Source of the DNA: Bog-473 sp963807775
GTDB lineage: Bacteria > Actinomycetota > Acidimicrobiia > Acidimicrobiales > RAAP-2
Length of the DNA: 64,000 nucleotides
Reading direction: 5' to 3'
NCBI GenBank assembly: GCA_963807775.1
Contig: CAWECY010000015.1
Location: forward strand, 1-64,000
Of this stretch, positions 43,002 through 55,925 are shown in pieces (positions within the stretch are counted from its first letter, which is position 1; each line of letters begins with the position of its first letter). The notes below the pieces were generated by a model. It made no database searches. It saw only the letters and a list, made by a program, of their open reading frames with translations, and had not been told where the DNA came from. Both the position numbers and the translations under genes were made by a program.

Positions 43002-44638
43002 ACTGATGTGGAACGGCATGTCAAGTGGGACTTCGTAGGTTCTTTTCGGGCGCGACGAACCAGAGGGTTCGGCGCGTGGCTGCTCTGGCAGGCGGCGGGG
43101 TCCCAACGTCAAGGTACGCTCAAGCGGCCTTGACTTCGGGGTGACGGCTGCTACGTCACCCCGACATTTGACGGTGGAGGACGAGTGAGAACTCGACCAT
43201 GCGCCGGGAACAGAGTGGGTCGGCGGTCCGCCACTCTGATGTACGCGGGTTCTGACCGCAGGTCGGCGATGCGCAGGATGGTGCCCCTCACTAGGAGCGC
43301 TTCCCGGATGGTTCGCGGGGTCGCATAGGTCAGAACGGGGATCTTCCCTGCTGCGGCGGTGTCCCGGCGCATGGTGAAGGTCCTCGCTCATCTCCCCGCC
43401 GGGAAGAGGGCGAGCTGGTCGATGTGGTCATCTCAGGCGGCCATCTCGGCCCAGAGGAAGCCGGTGAGCTCGCGGGCGATGGCGGTGGCGACGATCTTTG
43501 CGAGAGTCTTGCGTTCGGCCAGCCGGCGGAACTTGCCGCAGAGATGGAGCTGGGCCGTCCAGGCTCGGGCGACGGTCTCGGGCGAGCAACGCTCCTGGCG
43601 CTTGTTGATGCGTGGCCCGACCGCCGGGCGGTGCTGATAGGACCAGGCGGACTCGACCAGCTGGGCTCCGCAGGTGGGTGTTGCCGGCCTTGGTGATGCG
43701 GCCCTCGACGATCCGATTCGCCGCTCGAGTACTCAGAGGGCACGAGCCCGCAAAAGCCCATGAGCGAGGTCGGCTCTGGGAAAGCGCCGCCAGTCGCAGA
43801 CCTCGGCCGACAAGGTCAGCGCGCCGAGCTCGGTGACGCCGCGATAGGCGCTCAGCCGGCCGACCGCTTCGGCGAAGGGACCGGTGGTCGAGGTAGGGCT
43901 TGAGATCGGACTCGACGGCGGCGAGATGGGCATCGAGGGCGGAGACGATGGCGCGGTAGTGCGAATAGGTCTGGCCGAGCGCGGCGATCGTCGAAGTGGC
44001 ACCTGGCGGAGCCAGGCTCGTGCGCCAGCGTCCACTGCACCCCGCCTCGGATAGACCTCGCCGTGGCGCAGCAGGAACTTGGAGAGCCGGTGCCGGCACC
44101 GGGTGCGGTCGATGACGAGATCGGCTCGGGTGCGGGCCAGGTCCCGGATCGCCTCTTCTCCCGGCGTCGGGATGTGCACCGCGGTCAGCTCGCCGGCCCG
44201 ATAGAGCTGGGCGAGGCGACGGGCGTCTCTCTTGTCGGTCTTGACCTTGGCTCCGGGTGTGACCGGGATCAGCGAAGGGGCGATCACCTCGGTGGCGACC
44301 CCGAGTCGCTGCGAGCAAGCGGGCCAGCTCATAGCCGGTCGGGCCGGCCTCGTAGCAGAAGGCGCACGCGTGCGGGATCCCCGAGGTGGAGACGAAGCGC
44401 CGCACGCTCGGCTCGTCGTGGAACCAGCGGTCGACCGACCGGCACCTCATGCGCCGGGCCGAGCACCGCAGAGGTGATCGAGTCCTTGTGGACGTCAAGG
44501 CCTACCCAAGACGATCCTCGAGGAGGGCAGAATTGGCTTGATGGACACGGTCGGCTCCTTCCGTATGGTGGCTCGGTCCACGTCACCGTGGGCAACCCAC
44601 GTCATATGCGGATCGAGCCGGCCGTTCCATTGTCACTA
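43002..44638 (-). mobile_element. IS1111-type IS110 element, decayed second copy
   Basis: The element is nearly identical in layout and sequence to 26764-28383, including both ends, but carries many single-base insertions and deletions. It is inserted in ISL3 sequence at CTGCTGACTAAGG, sharing the heptamer CTGACTA with the insertion site of the first copy. The hairpin at 43101-43141 corresponds to that at 26863-26900 with a changed loop. Confidence 0.88.
43433..44548 (-). pseudogene. IS1111-type recombinase, frameshifted copy
   Basis: The gene corresponds to 27188-28291, with its GTG at 44548. Pieces in several frames match the intact copy: KTDKRDARRLAQLYRAGELT, DLARTRADLVIDRTRCRHRL and LSAYRGVTELGALTLSAEVC. 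At least six indels are apparent, for example near 44500, 44310, 44040, 43990, 43880 and 43770. It is inactive. Confidence 0.88.
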
Positions 44639-45091
44639 AGGCCGAGGAACGACTGAGCGGGGGTCGCCGGGAGAAGCTCCTCGGACAACTCCGCTGATGA
44701 CCCCCACGGCGACGTGGCCACCAAGTGGGAGGCCAACGAAGCGGTTCGGGAGCTCCACACCCACAGTGATCGCGCTCTCGCTCTCCACTGGGTCGAGCGG
44801 TTCGGAGCAGATCTCCAAGACAAGGACTACCCGAGCGAGGCTCGTTCACTCGGGCGCACTCTCATCCGCCGGAAGCATCAGATTACCGCCTGTCACGATG
44901 CCCACGTGAGCAACAGACGAACCGAGGCCCTCAATAATCTGATCAAGCGCGTGGAGCGGGCCGCGTTCGGGTTCACCAGTTTCCGCAACTACCGCATCGC
45001 TCACTGCTGTACACCGGCAAGCCCAACTCGGGCCAGCTTGCCACCGTCAGACCCCGATGAAATCCGAAGCGCCCGTTTTCTTGTCGTGCGC

Positions 45092-45694
45092 CTACTTCGA
45101 CGGCCTAGAACTGCTTGGTACTGTCCGGTTTCTGCCACTTGACGCGGTCGGTGGCACGCGTCGTGTCGCCCACGTATGTCTCGTCCAGCTCGACCCGCTT
45201 TTCCAGCGGTCCTCCTCCATCAGCACGTTGCGGATGAGAGTGAAGATGCGCCATGCCGTCTTGTAGGTCACGCCCAGCTCTCGCTCAAGTTGCTTGGCAG
45301 AAATGCCACAACGAGTGCTTGTCATCAGGTACATGGCGTAGAACCAAAGGTGAAGCGAGGTGGAGGACTTGTGAAAGATCCTGCCTGCTGTCGGGTGCAG
45401 GTGAAGGCCACAGGCCCTGCAGGTCCAGTCCTGGCGCTGCTGCTTGGCCGCGCAGCGGCGGAACTGCCGGATCTCCCCACAGCGGGTGCAATGGGCCGTG
45501 TCGTCGCCCAGGTTGTACCGGGTGTTCCATAGCCACGTCAGGCAGGTCTCGTCGTCGGAGAAGTCCGCCATGAACTCGACCAACGAGTACCTCGAGTCCA
45601 ACGATGCTGCTCGCTTGGGGGATTTGGGATTACCGGATGCCATAGAGTTTGGTCTAATACCCTGGACATATACAGTAACGGGATAATTGCCCAC
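45092..45694 (-). pseudogene. IS1595-family transposase, N-terminal part
   Basis: The N-terminal zinc ribbon (HCTRCGEIRQFRRCAAKQQR and WTCRACGLHLHPTAGRIFHK, a C-x2-C...C-x2-C pair) and the following helical region (HLWFYAMYLMTSTRCGISAK, QLERELGVTYKTAWRIFTLI) are those of IS1595. The catalytic DDE domain is missing: the frame passes into unrelated sequence after about residue 170. The true start is probably the Met at SMASGNPKSPKR or MADFSDDETC. Confidence 0.8.
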
Positions 45695-46000
45695 TGCTAG
45701 TGATCAGGTACAAGGGGTAGAACCAAAGGTGAAGGCAACTGACCCTGCAAGTCCGGCCCTGTCGTTGCTGCTTGCCCACGTAGCTGCGGAACCTGCCGGA
45801 TCTCCCCACAACGGGTGCAATGGGCCACGTCGTCGCCCAGGTTGTACCGGGCGTTCCAGAGCCACGGGCGGCAGGTCTCGTCGTCGGGGTAGAACCTTAA
45901 CGAGCGATTTTGCGGTTACCAGATGCCACGAATGCCAGGCTAATACCCTGGACATATACAGTAAAGGGATAATTACACGCAATCGCTGACGACCAAGTCG
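45695..46000 (-). pseudogene. Second IS1595 fragment, partial duplicate of the first
   Basis: The region 45702-45980 resembles 45334-45690 base by base with gaps: both contain GAACCAAAGGTGAAG, CCGGATCTCCCCACA, GGTGCAATGGGCC, GCCCAGGTTGTACCGGG and the end motif ATACCCTGGACATATACAG (45656 and 45943). It encodes only pieces of the zinc-ribbon region. Two adjacent partial copies point to tandem insertion or a duplication followed by decay. Confidence 0.75.
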
Positions 46001-46170
46001 CAATGGCTAACAATCAGGTATAGCGTGAGCACGGAGAAGGGGAACCCGTTCGGGGGGACGGGGTGGGAGTGCCCGAAAAGTGTGGGATCCAGTGCTGAGC
46101 TACGTTGCTCGTGGATCTCATCCACTTGGGGGATCTCATCCCACAGGCAGAGGGGGAGTAGGAGCAGGCG
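46001..46170 (+). promoter_or_regulatory. Upstream region of the giant co-polymerase gene
   Basis: This 170-base region must hold the promoter unless transcription enters from the IS1595 debris. It has two copies of GGATCTCATCC (46112-46140), the first within the imperfect palindrome GTGGATCTCATCCAC. GGGGGAGTAGGAG just before the GTG at 46171 supplies the ribosome binding site. It is not similar to the region upstream of the paralogue at 37115. Confidence 0.35.
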
Positions 46171-50172
<4,002 letters not shown>

Positions 50173-50186
50173 GCGCCTCCGTGGCC

Positions 50187-51635
50187 ATGTTCGGCGTAGT
50201 CGGGATTGGTTCCAACCTGATTGTCGCTCTTGCTATTGCTGGGATTCTGTTCGCTGTCAGTCGACCGATTATCCGCCGCATTAGCTACGCAGAGCGGAAT
50301 CCATGGCTTGCCAAGGTGCTGACTGTCAGCCTCCTCCTGCACCTGCTCGCTGCTCCGTTGCAGATCTGGGTGGTGGACCACCTCTACGGAGGGATTGCTG
50401 ACTGGACTCAGTACCTCAACAGGGGCGCGGCGCTCGCTCGTTCCGGCTTCAACATGAACTACGCGCACGTCACCGGGATCGTCGGCGACGGCATGGTCAG
50501 CATCATCACCGGAGTGGTGTTCAGGATCATCGGTGTCAACCAGTTGGGTGTGTTCCTCGTTTTCAGCTGGTTCGCCTTCCTCGGGCTCATTTTCTTCTAC
50601 CGCGCCTTTAGTCTGACCTTCACCGGAGCCAACACCCGCCGGTACGCCATCCTGCTTTTCTTCCTGCCGTCACTCGTCTTTTGGACGGCGGACGTCAGCA
50701 AAGAAGCCATCATGACCTTCTCGTTAGGGTTGTGCGCCTACGGTGCGGCGAAGATCCTTGCTCGCCGACGGGGGGGATTCGCCCTGATCATTCTCGGCGG
50801 GGCCATCGGGGCGCCGGTGCGAGCCAATGAGCTGTTACTGCTGATGGCCGGCTTCGCGGTGGCCATGCTGATCCTTCCGGCGGGACCGCGGCGGAACCTG
50901 GGGGGTCTCCGACGCCTGGGATCGATCCTTGTTCTTGGTGCGATATTGGCCGGCTCGATCTTCATCACGCTCCATTACCTGGTGCATCAAAGTGGGTCGC
51001 TCTCGCTCAACCAGCTAGCAAAGGCTAATCAGGGGGCGTCAAGGCCCGGAGCCACGAGCAGTGCGGTGACCTACTCGTCGAACCCGGCGGACTACCCCAA
51101 AGATGTCTATACCGTTTTGTTCGATCCCGAACTCTTCAACGCCCACGGCAGTGGTGAGCGTCTTGCGGCGGTCGAGAACCTCATCATCATTGGGGTGATC
51201 CTGTCGTCCATGCGCCAGCTTCGGATCGTGATTAGAGCGGCGTTCGCCAGGCCGTACGTGATGCTGTGTGGCATTTACTCGGTCGCCTTCTGCTACACGT
51301 TCGCCGCCCTCGGGAATCTGGGGTTGATCACGAGGGAGCGGACCCTGCTTTTCCCGTTCCTGCTCGCAGTCCTGTGCATTCCCCGCTCACCCAAAGGGGA
51401 ACCGCCCGAGTTCGAGTGGGAACTCCGTCGAAAAGCTAGACTCGAAAGGCGACGCAACGGGGAGCAACCGAAGACACCCGCCCGGACGGCTCGGTCGCCC
51501 GCACGTGTCAAGCAGAAGGCCGTGTACGTGCCCTCACGTCGTCGGGTTCCGGTTGCGACCCGGCCGCGTGTTAAAGCCGAGGCGGGGGCAGGAGTGGCTG
51601 AAGGACCGACAGCCAACCAGCCGTCACCGCCGTAA
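50187..51635 (+). CDS. Wzy-like polysaccharide polymerase candidate
   Basis: The polytopic protein (about 480 residues) has around nine to ten hydrophobic helices to residue 400 and a basic, soluble C-terminus (REERRRNGEQ-like, many Arg/Lys/Pro). A long loop before mid-protein (GGIADWTQYLNRGAALARSG, FNMNYAHVTGIVGDGMVSII) and VFWTADVSKEAIMTFSLGLC recall EpsG/Wzy-type O-antigen polymerases. Its position directly after a co-polymerase of the Wzz type fits a polymerase partner. The sequence itself does not prove it. The ATG at 50187 or the GTG at 50181 can serve as start. It converges with and overlaps the next gene by 65 bases. Confidence 0.6.
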   Translation: MFGVVGIGSNLIVALAIAGILFAVSRPIIRRISYAERNPWLAKVLTVSLLLHLLAAPLQIWVVDHLYGGIADWTQYLNRGAALARSGFNMNYAHVTGIVGDGMVSIITGVVFRIIGVNQLGVFLVFSWFAFLGLIFFYRAFSLTFTGANTRRYAILLFFLPSLVFWTADVSKEAIMTFSLGLCAYGAAKILARRRGGFALIILGGAIGAPVRANELLLLMAGFAVAMLILPAGPRRNLGGLRRLGSILVLGAILAGSIFITLHYLVHQSGSLSLNQLAKANQGASRPGATSSAVTYSSNPADYPKDVYTVLFDPELFNAHGSGERLAAVENLIIIGVILSSMRQLRIVIRAAFARPYVMLCGIYSVAFCYTFAALGNLGLITRERTLLFPFLLAVLCIPRSPKGEPPEFEWELRRKARLERRRNGEQPKTPARTARSPARVKQKAVYVPSRRRVPVATRPRVKAEAGAGVAEGPTANQPSPP

Positions 51636-52683
51636 GGCTGAAGCGTGCCGCACACCGTTCGCGCGCTGCGGCACCCATGGCGGCCCGCCGGTGCGGGTCG
51701 TCGAGAAGTGCGGCGGTGGCGATGACGAGGGCCGTGAGGTCATCGATTCCGACAATGAGCCCGGTTTCGCCGTCGCTCAGAATCGTTCGGACGCCCGGGA
51801 CCGCGGTGGCTACCACCGGTACCCCTGACAGGCCCGCCTCGATAAGGACTCCAGGCATCCCTTCTCCCGCCGGCAGGCTCGGAAAGACGATGACGTCTGC
51901 GGCACGGAGGAGGACAGGCACGTCGGCACGGACACCGAGCAGTTCCACCCCGGCAACTTTCGCTGGGGCCATGAGCTCGTTTCTCAAAGGACCGTCCCCG
52001 ATGATCTGCGCCCGTAGCGGGTGACCGGCCTGGCGAAGTGCGGCGACCATCTCGATAAAGCGATCCGGACGCTTGGTGGGAGCCAGAGCGCCGACGAAGG
52101 TCACGACGGGCTCGTTGCGGGCGACCACCGACTCACGGGGGTGAAACAGCTGGGGGTCACGCCCGTTGGAGACAAGGATCACGCGGTCTTTCGGGCGCTT
52201 GAGCAACTGCACGCATTCCTGTCGGACTTCTTCGCCACATGCCGCCACCACACCCGCACGAGCTGACAGAAACCGCCACAGCTCGACCTGGAGGCGCCGG
52301 TCAGGCGACCCGGCGTAGGTGCCGATGGCGTAGTACACGAGGCTCGTGGGCCGGCCAACCAGTGCCGGCACCAGGTACTTCAAGGTGTCGCTGCCGTGCG
52401 CCACGACGACGTCGGGGTCAAGGCGTTTGAGCTCCCGGCGGAGCCGGGGCACGAGCCGGACGTCGAACCCGGAGGCAGGATGATCACCGGCGGGGAAGGC
52501 GAGCGAGTAGTCAACGACGACCTCAGGTGGTCCATCGAAGAGCCCCAGCACCCGATGGTGCCGGGCCCCCGGCGCGTCGAGTTGGTCGGCCAAGGCGCGG
52601 GCTTCGCGCTGGGCGCCTCGGGCCGCGGGGGTCGGGATCACGTGTAGCACCAGCGGGATGGGGCCCGTCTGGTGCTCGGTCAT
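51571..52683 (-). CDS. Family 4 glycosyltransferase
   Basis: The GT-B enzyme of 370 residues has an N-terminal acceptor domain (LVLHVIPTPAARGAQREARA) and a C-terminal nucleotide-sugar domain with TFVGALAPTKRPDRFIEMV, IIGDGPLRNELM and the E-x7-E motif region (FPSLPAGEGMPGVLIEAGLS). It would transfer a sugar from a nucleotide donor to a growing lipid-linked glycan on the cytoplasmic face. It is the last of a three-gene operon (54910 to 51571), coupled by ATGA to the GT-C gene. Its 3' end overlaps the convergent Wzy-like gene. Confidence 0.87.
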   Translation of the reverse strand: MTEHQTGPIPLVLHVIPTPAARGAQREARALADQLDAPGARHHRVLGLFDGPPEVVVDYSLAFPAGDHPASGFDVRLVPRLRRELKRLDPDVVVAHGSDTLKYLVPALVGRPTSLVYYAIGTYAGSPDRRLQVELWRFLSARAGVVAACGEEVRQECVQLLKRPKDRVILVSNGRDPQLFHPRESVVARNEPVVTFVGALAPTKRPDRFIEMVAALRQAGHPLRAQIIGDGPLRNELMAPAKVAGVELLGVRADVPVLLRAADVIVFPSLPAGEGMPGVLIEAGLSGVPVVATAVPGVRTILSDGETGLIVGIDDLTALVIATAALLDDPHRRAAMGAAARERCAARFSLTAVTAGWLSVLQPLLPPPRL

Positions 52684-54035
52684 GTCCCCGGCTCTCCGGG
52701 GGAGGCGGGAGCCGACGTCTCGGTTACGGGCTCCGTCCGGCCGACGCTCCCGGGATCAGGGGCCGTCGCTACTGCGGGCGGCCTTGGCGGCGGGCGCAGC
52801 TGGATGTTGGCGACTCCTTCGACCGCCAGTGGGAGCAGGACCAGCACGGCGGGGAGCCAGAACCTCGATTCGGGGTCGAGAATCGGAAGGAAGCAGATCA
52901 TGAAGGCGGGGAAGGCCCACGCGGAGACGACATCCTTGCGGCGCTTCTTCTTCCACCACCGCACCGTGGTCACGAGAGCAAACCAGTACTCAGCGATGAG
53001 AAATAGCGACCAGACCAGCCACTCGAGGGTGTGGGCGGAGCTGACGTAGGTCAAGCCGTAGATGGGGACCGGGAAGAACGATTCTCCGAAGTACTTCACC
53101 TTGTCCTCGACGAACGTCGGGAAGTGGTGGGTAATGAAATTCTTGGCGTAGGTGTCGACCGCGTGCTTGTAGGCGGCACGCTCCTTCGGAGAGGTTGCTG
53201 GCTGGGCGTTGAGACGGGCCCCCTCCCGATAGAGGGGATTGCTCAGGTTCCCGGTCATCGAGGCCACGATTACCTGGTCGGAGAACATCGAGTCCACGTA
53301 CTCGGTACGGTGGACCTGGGTCTCATTACGTAGCGTCCAGATGCCCGAGCCGAGAAGAAAGCAGACCAGCAGGGCCAGGGTGCCGAGTACTCGCAGATGG
53401 GCGCGCTTGCCGGCGATGAGGGCCACGATGATGACGAAAAGGACCAGCTCGTCACGGGTGAGTGCCGCGAGCCAGGCCAGGGCGCTGCCGCCGACGAAGA
53501 GCCAAAGCCGGGATTTCGGTGGCCGGATGAGCACGAAGTAGACGAGGGCCAGTACGGCGGGCACCGAGAGATTCTCGGATTGGGCGATGCCTGCGAACGA
53601 CGCGGACGAAAAGAAGAACGCAGCGATGCCCGTCGCCCACAGTGCCCGGGCCCGGGTCAATCTCAAACCGACCGAGATGAACCAGACAAGGGCGGTTGCC
53701 GCCGCGCCGAGGAGCGCGTTCAACAAGATGACGGACCAGTGTGAACCGCTGATCGAGAAGAACAGGGCCAGAAGAACGGGATAGCTCGGAAGCCGGAGAT
53801 CGGTCGCCACGTAGGGGGCGTGGGTGGCGATGGAGTACCCGTGGGCGGCGGCCAGGTTCTTGGCGATGGCCGTGTACCCGGGGGCGTCCCCCCCGTAGTA
53901 GGTGAACTCGTGGCCGAGCAGGAGGCGGAAGAAGAAGGCGAGGGCGACCAGGGCAGAGGGGAACACCCAACTCGGAAGGCCCGCTCGGAGCGATGCTGGG
54001 GCGCCGCGCTCGTCCACCGCGGACGGTGCGGTCAC
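52680..54035 (-). CDS. GT-C membrane glycosyltransferase, ArnT/GT39-like
   Basis: The GTG at 54035 overlaps the stop of the preceding gene (GTGA) and is chosen over the open frame reaching 54584, which lies across that gene. The 451-residue protein has about ten helices. The first loop carries YYGGDAPGYTAIAKNLAAAH, with the catalytic-type Asp after TM1 and the AxNLxxxxGY motif of the ArnT/PMT_2 group. LTRDELVLFVIIV and LDPESRFWLPAVLVLLPLA are also typical. It uses polyprenyl-phosphate sugars at the outer membrane face. It sits in one operon with a GT2 and a GT4 enzyme. Confidence 0.85.
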   Translation of the reverse strand: MTAPSAVDERGAPASLRAGLPSWVFPSALVALAFFFRLLLGHEFTYYGGDAPGYTAIAKNLAAAHGYSIATHAPYVATDLRLPSYPVLLALFFSISGSHWSVILLNALLGAAATALVWFISVGLRLTRARALWATGIAAFFFSSASFAGIAQSENLSVPAVLALVYFVLIRPPKSRLWLFVGGSALAWLAALTRDELVLFVIIVALIAGKRAHLRVLGTLALLVCFLLGSGIWTLRNETQVHRTEYVDSMFSDQVIVASMTGNLSNPLYREGARLNAQPATSPKERAAYKHAVDTYAKNFITHHFPTFVEDKVKYFGESFFPVPIYGLTYVSSAHTLEWLVWSLFLIAEYWFALVTTVRWWKKKRRKDVVSAWAFPAFMICFLPILDPESRFWLPAVLVLLPLAVEGVANIQLRPPPRPPAVATAPDPGSVGRTEPVTETSAPASPGEPGT

Positions 54036-54910
54036 CGGACGGCGCTCATGTCGAAGATCGCTGGAACGCTCCGGTGTCGAGGTCGCGTTCCGCGAAGTGC
54101 GCTCACCGGATAGCGGATGCCGAGCCGGCCGAAGAGGCCGTCGTAGAGGCCCCGCGCAATTGCGGCCAGACAGCGCAGCTTCCCCTGCTTCTGGCGCAGG
54201 ATGGCCCGAAGGATGAGGCGGGAGATGTTGCGGAGGTAGCGGCCCCTGATGTGGACGATGTGGAGGTGGTAATAGAGCATGTTGCGGGCCTCGTAGTAGT
54301 ACTTCCACGTCGGCAGGTCGCCTCCCTGTCGGATGGCGTCGTGGTGCACGATGGCTTCTTCGATGACGCGGCGCTCGAAACCCGCCTGGGGGATCCGCCA
54401 GTGGCAGTATTCGGTGTCCTCGGCCCACCAGAACAGCTCTGCCATGGGTACCCCCACGGCTTCGGGGATCTCGCGGGCGAGCAGGAATCCGCACCACGAG
54501 CCCCATCGTCCGACCCAGCCGTCGGGTTGGATCGACAACGGCACGACGAAGGCGGCCGACGGGTTGTCCGATGACGCGGCCCACAGCTCCGCCAGGCAGG
54601 TGCGGTCCGGGACGATGTCATCGTCCATCAGCCAGGCATGGGTGAAATCGGTCTCCAGGAAATCTCGCAGCGCCACGGCCCATCCACCGGCCGGACCCAG
54701 GTTGGTCTCGCAGCGCAGCACCCTTGTCGGGAGGCCTCCGGTGATCAGCGCCCCGCCGTCGATCGGCGGGTGGCTGGCCATGTCGACGACGACGACGCCC
54801 TCGGGACGCTCGGACTGCGCGGCAATGGCGGCCAGACAACGCGCCAGGGACTGGGGTGCATTGTGGGACAGCACGAGCGCCACGATCCGTCGTTCCTGGC
54901 CGGCTTCCAT
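54032..54910 (-). CDS. Family 2 glycosyltransferase, GlfT/rhamnosyltransferase-like
   Basis: The 292-residue GT-A enzyme has RIVALVLSHNAPQSLARCLA, VVVVDMASHP, a DxD-type metal site in HAWLMDDDIVPDRTCLAEL and the WWAEDTEYCHWRIPQAGFER base motif seen in galactofuranosyl- and rhamnosyltransferases. A basic C-terminal part may touch the membrane. The ATG is at 54910. It starts the operon 54910-51571. The sugar is not determinable. Confidence 0.87.
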   Translation of the reverse strand: MEAGQERRIVALVLSHNAPQSLARCLAAIAAQSERPEGVVVVDMASHPPIDGGALITGGLPTRVLRCETNLGPAGGWAVALRDFLETDFTHAWLMDDDIVPDRTCLAELWAASSDNPSAAFVVPLSIQPDGWVGRWGSWCGFLLAREIPEAVGVPMAELFWWAEDTEYCHWRIPQAGFERRVIEEAIVHHDAIRQGGDLPTWKYYYEARNMLYYHLHIVHIRGRYLRNISRLILRAILRQKQGKLRCLAAIARGLYDGLFGRLGIRYPVSALRGTRPRHRSVPAIFDMSAVR

Positions 54911-55220
54911 CCCCCACCCTCTGTTCGCTGCGCTCTCGGTGCCCCCGGTGCCCGCGAGTCAAGGCGATGTTATCGGGGCGGGCGGGGTCGCCGCATCGCT
55001 CGGGCCCAGGGCCTGACCTGGAGGCTTGGGGTGCGGCGTCGACGAGCCTCCCTCGGCTCACCCGAGGGTTCTCGACCGACCGGGCCGAGCGAAAAGGCGC
55101 GGGTCTCGAGGGCCCCAGTGGATCCGGCCTCCGAGAGGCGCACCCGCAGAACCCGGTAGTAGCCTCTCGGCCACCGAGCGGCCCGCTGGCGGCTCGTACC
55201 AGTCGACGGGGAGCAGGGGC
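54911..55220. other. Divergent intergenic region
   Basis: Between the leftward glycosyltransferase operon and the rightward methyltransferase there are only short overlapping frames without motifs. The region probably holds the promoters of both. The methyltransferase frame is open upstream to 55026, but that part is Arg/Pro-rich and looks non-coding. Confidence 0.4.
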
Positions 55221-55913
55221 ATGACGAATCGGGCGACGATCTCGGCGGGTTCTGCGCCGCCCAAGGGCCATCCCCTGCAGCCGACCTGGGGAGATGGTCC
55301 TTGGGGCGGCGGTTCGCTGCGGGACCGCTTCGAGGTCGTGCGGCCCCTCATCGGCACCGGCTCCGTGTTGGACATCGGTTGCGCCTCACGGTACAAGCGG
55401 CCCGACTGGCTCCATGGGTTGTTGGCCAAGGAGGTCACCGACCTGGCGGGGATCGACATCAGCGAAGACTCGATCAAGGAGCTGAAGGAACAGGGCTACG
55501 ACGTGGAGTTGGCCGATGCGCGGGACTTCGACCTGCACCGCCAGTTCGATACGGTGTTCGCCGGTGAACTGATCGAACACCTAGACGACGTGCGCGGGTT
55601 TCTCCGCAGTGTCCACCGGCACGTGAAGCCGGGCGGACGCTGCGTGCTCACCACGCCGAATGCATTCTACGTTGGAAATTTCATCTACCGCTTCGGTGGC
55701 CACGGCCAGGTCCACCCCGAGCACACCTGTTGGTACTGCGAGGACACCCTGCGCCACGTGCTCGAAGCGAACGGATTTGCCAACATCGACGTGACCTTCA
55801 CCGGGCACACGAGCCCGACCCCGGCGCGAAAAGCGGTGACGTTCTCAGTCCAGCACACACTGCCGCCGCGTCTCGCCTACGACACGTTGGTGGCGGTTGC
55901 CCGGGTCAGCTGA
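55221..55913 (+). CDS. SAM-dependent methyltransferase (class I)
   Basis: The ATG at 55221 (MTNRATISAGSAPPKGHPLQ) follows GGGGAGCAGGGG. The 230-residue protein has motif I (SVLDIGCASRYKRPDWL, with Ser/Arg in the usual Gly region), LAGIDISEDSIKELKEQGYD, DTVFAGELIEHLDDVRGFL and VKPGGRCVLTTPNAFYVGN. This is the UbiG/COQ5-like fold common in glycan clusters. It may methylate a terminal sugar and so cap chains. Confidence 0.83.
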   Translation: MTNRATISAGSAPPKGHPLQPTWGDGPWGGGSLRDRFEVVRPLIGTGSVLDIGCASRYKRPDWLHGLLAKEVTDLAGIDISEDSIKELKEQGYDVELADARDFDLHRQFDTVFAGELIEHLDDVRGFLRSVHRHVKPGGRCVLTTPNAFYVGNFIYRFGGHGQVHPEHTCWYCEDTLRHVLEANGFANIDVTFTGHTSPTPARKAVTFSVQHTLPPRLAYDTLVAVARVS

Positions 55914-55925
55914 CCCGGCCCGAGT

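Larger units (their letters stand above)
42895..45060 (+). pseudogene. ISL3 transposase remnant, split by IS1111-type element
   Basis: The left part is SHLANAKLDERHRRVQNETM, then, after a shift, HKSDPLYRCRRLLTD. The right part is EERLSGGRREKLLGQL, WEANEAVRELHTHSDRALAL and HVSNRRTEALNNLIKRVERA, FGFTSFRNYR, the C-terminal end of an ISL3 DDE domain. The IS1111-type copy (43002-44638) separates them exactly. The N-terminal half is missing. It is a different ISL3 member from the one at 22931-32161. Confidence 0.82.

Noticed and set aside
54036..54584. N-terminal extension of the GT-C protein (open frame to 54584)
   Set aside because: The extension is Arg/Pro-rich and lies across the well-conserved GT2 gene in another frame. 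The GTGA overlap at 54035 gives a natural start.
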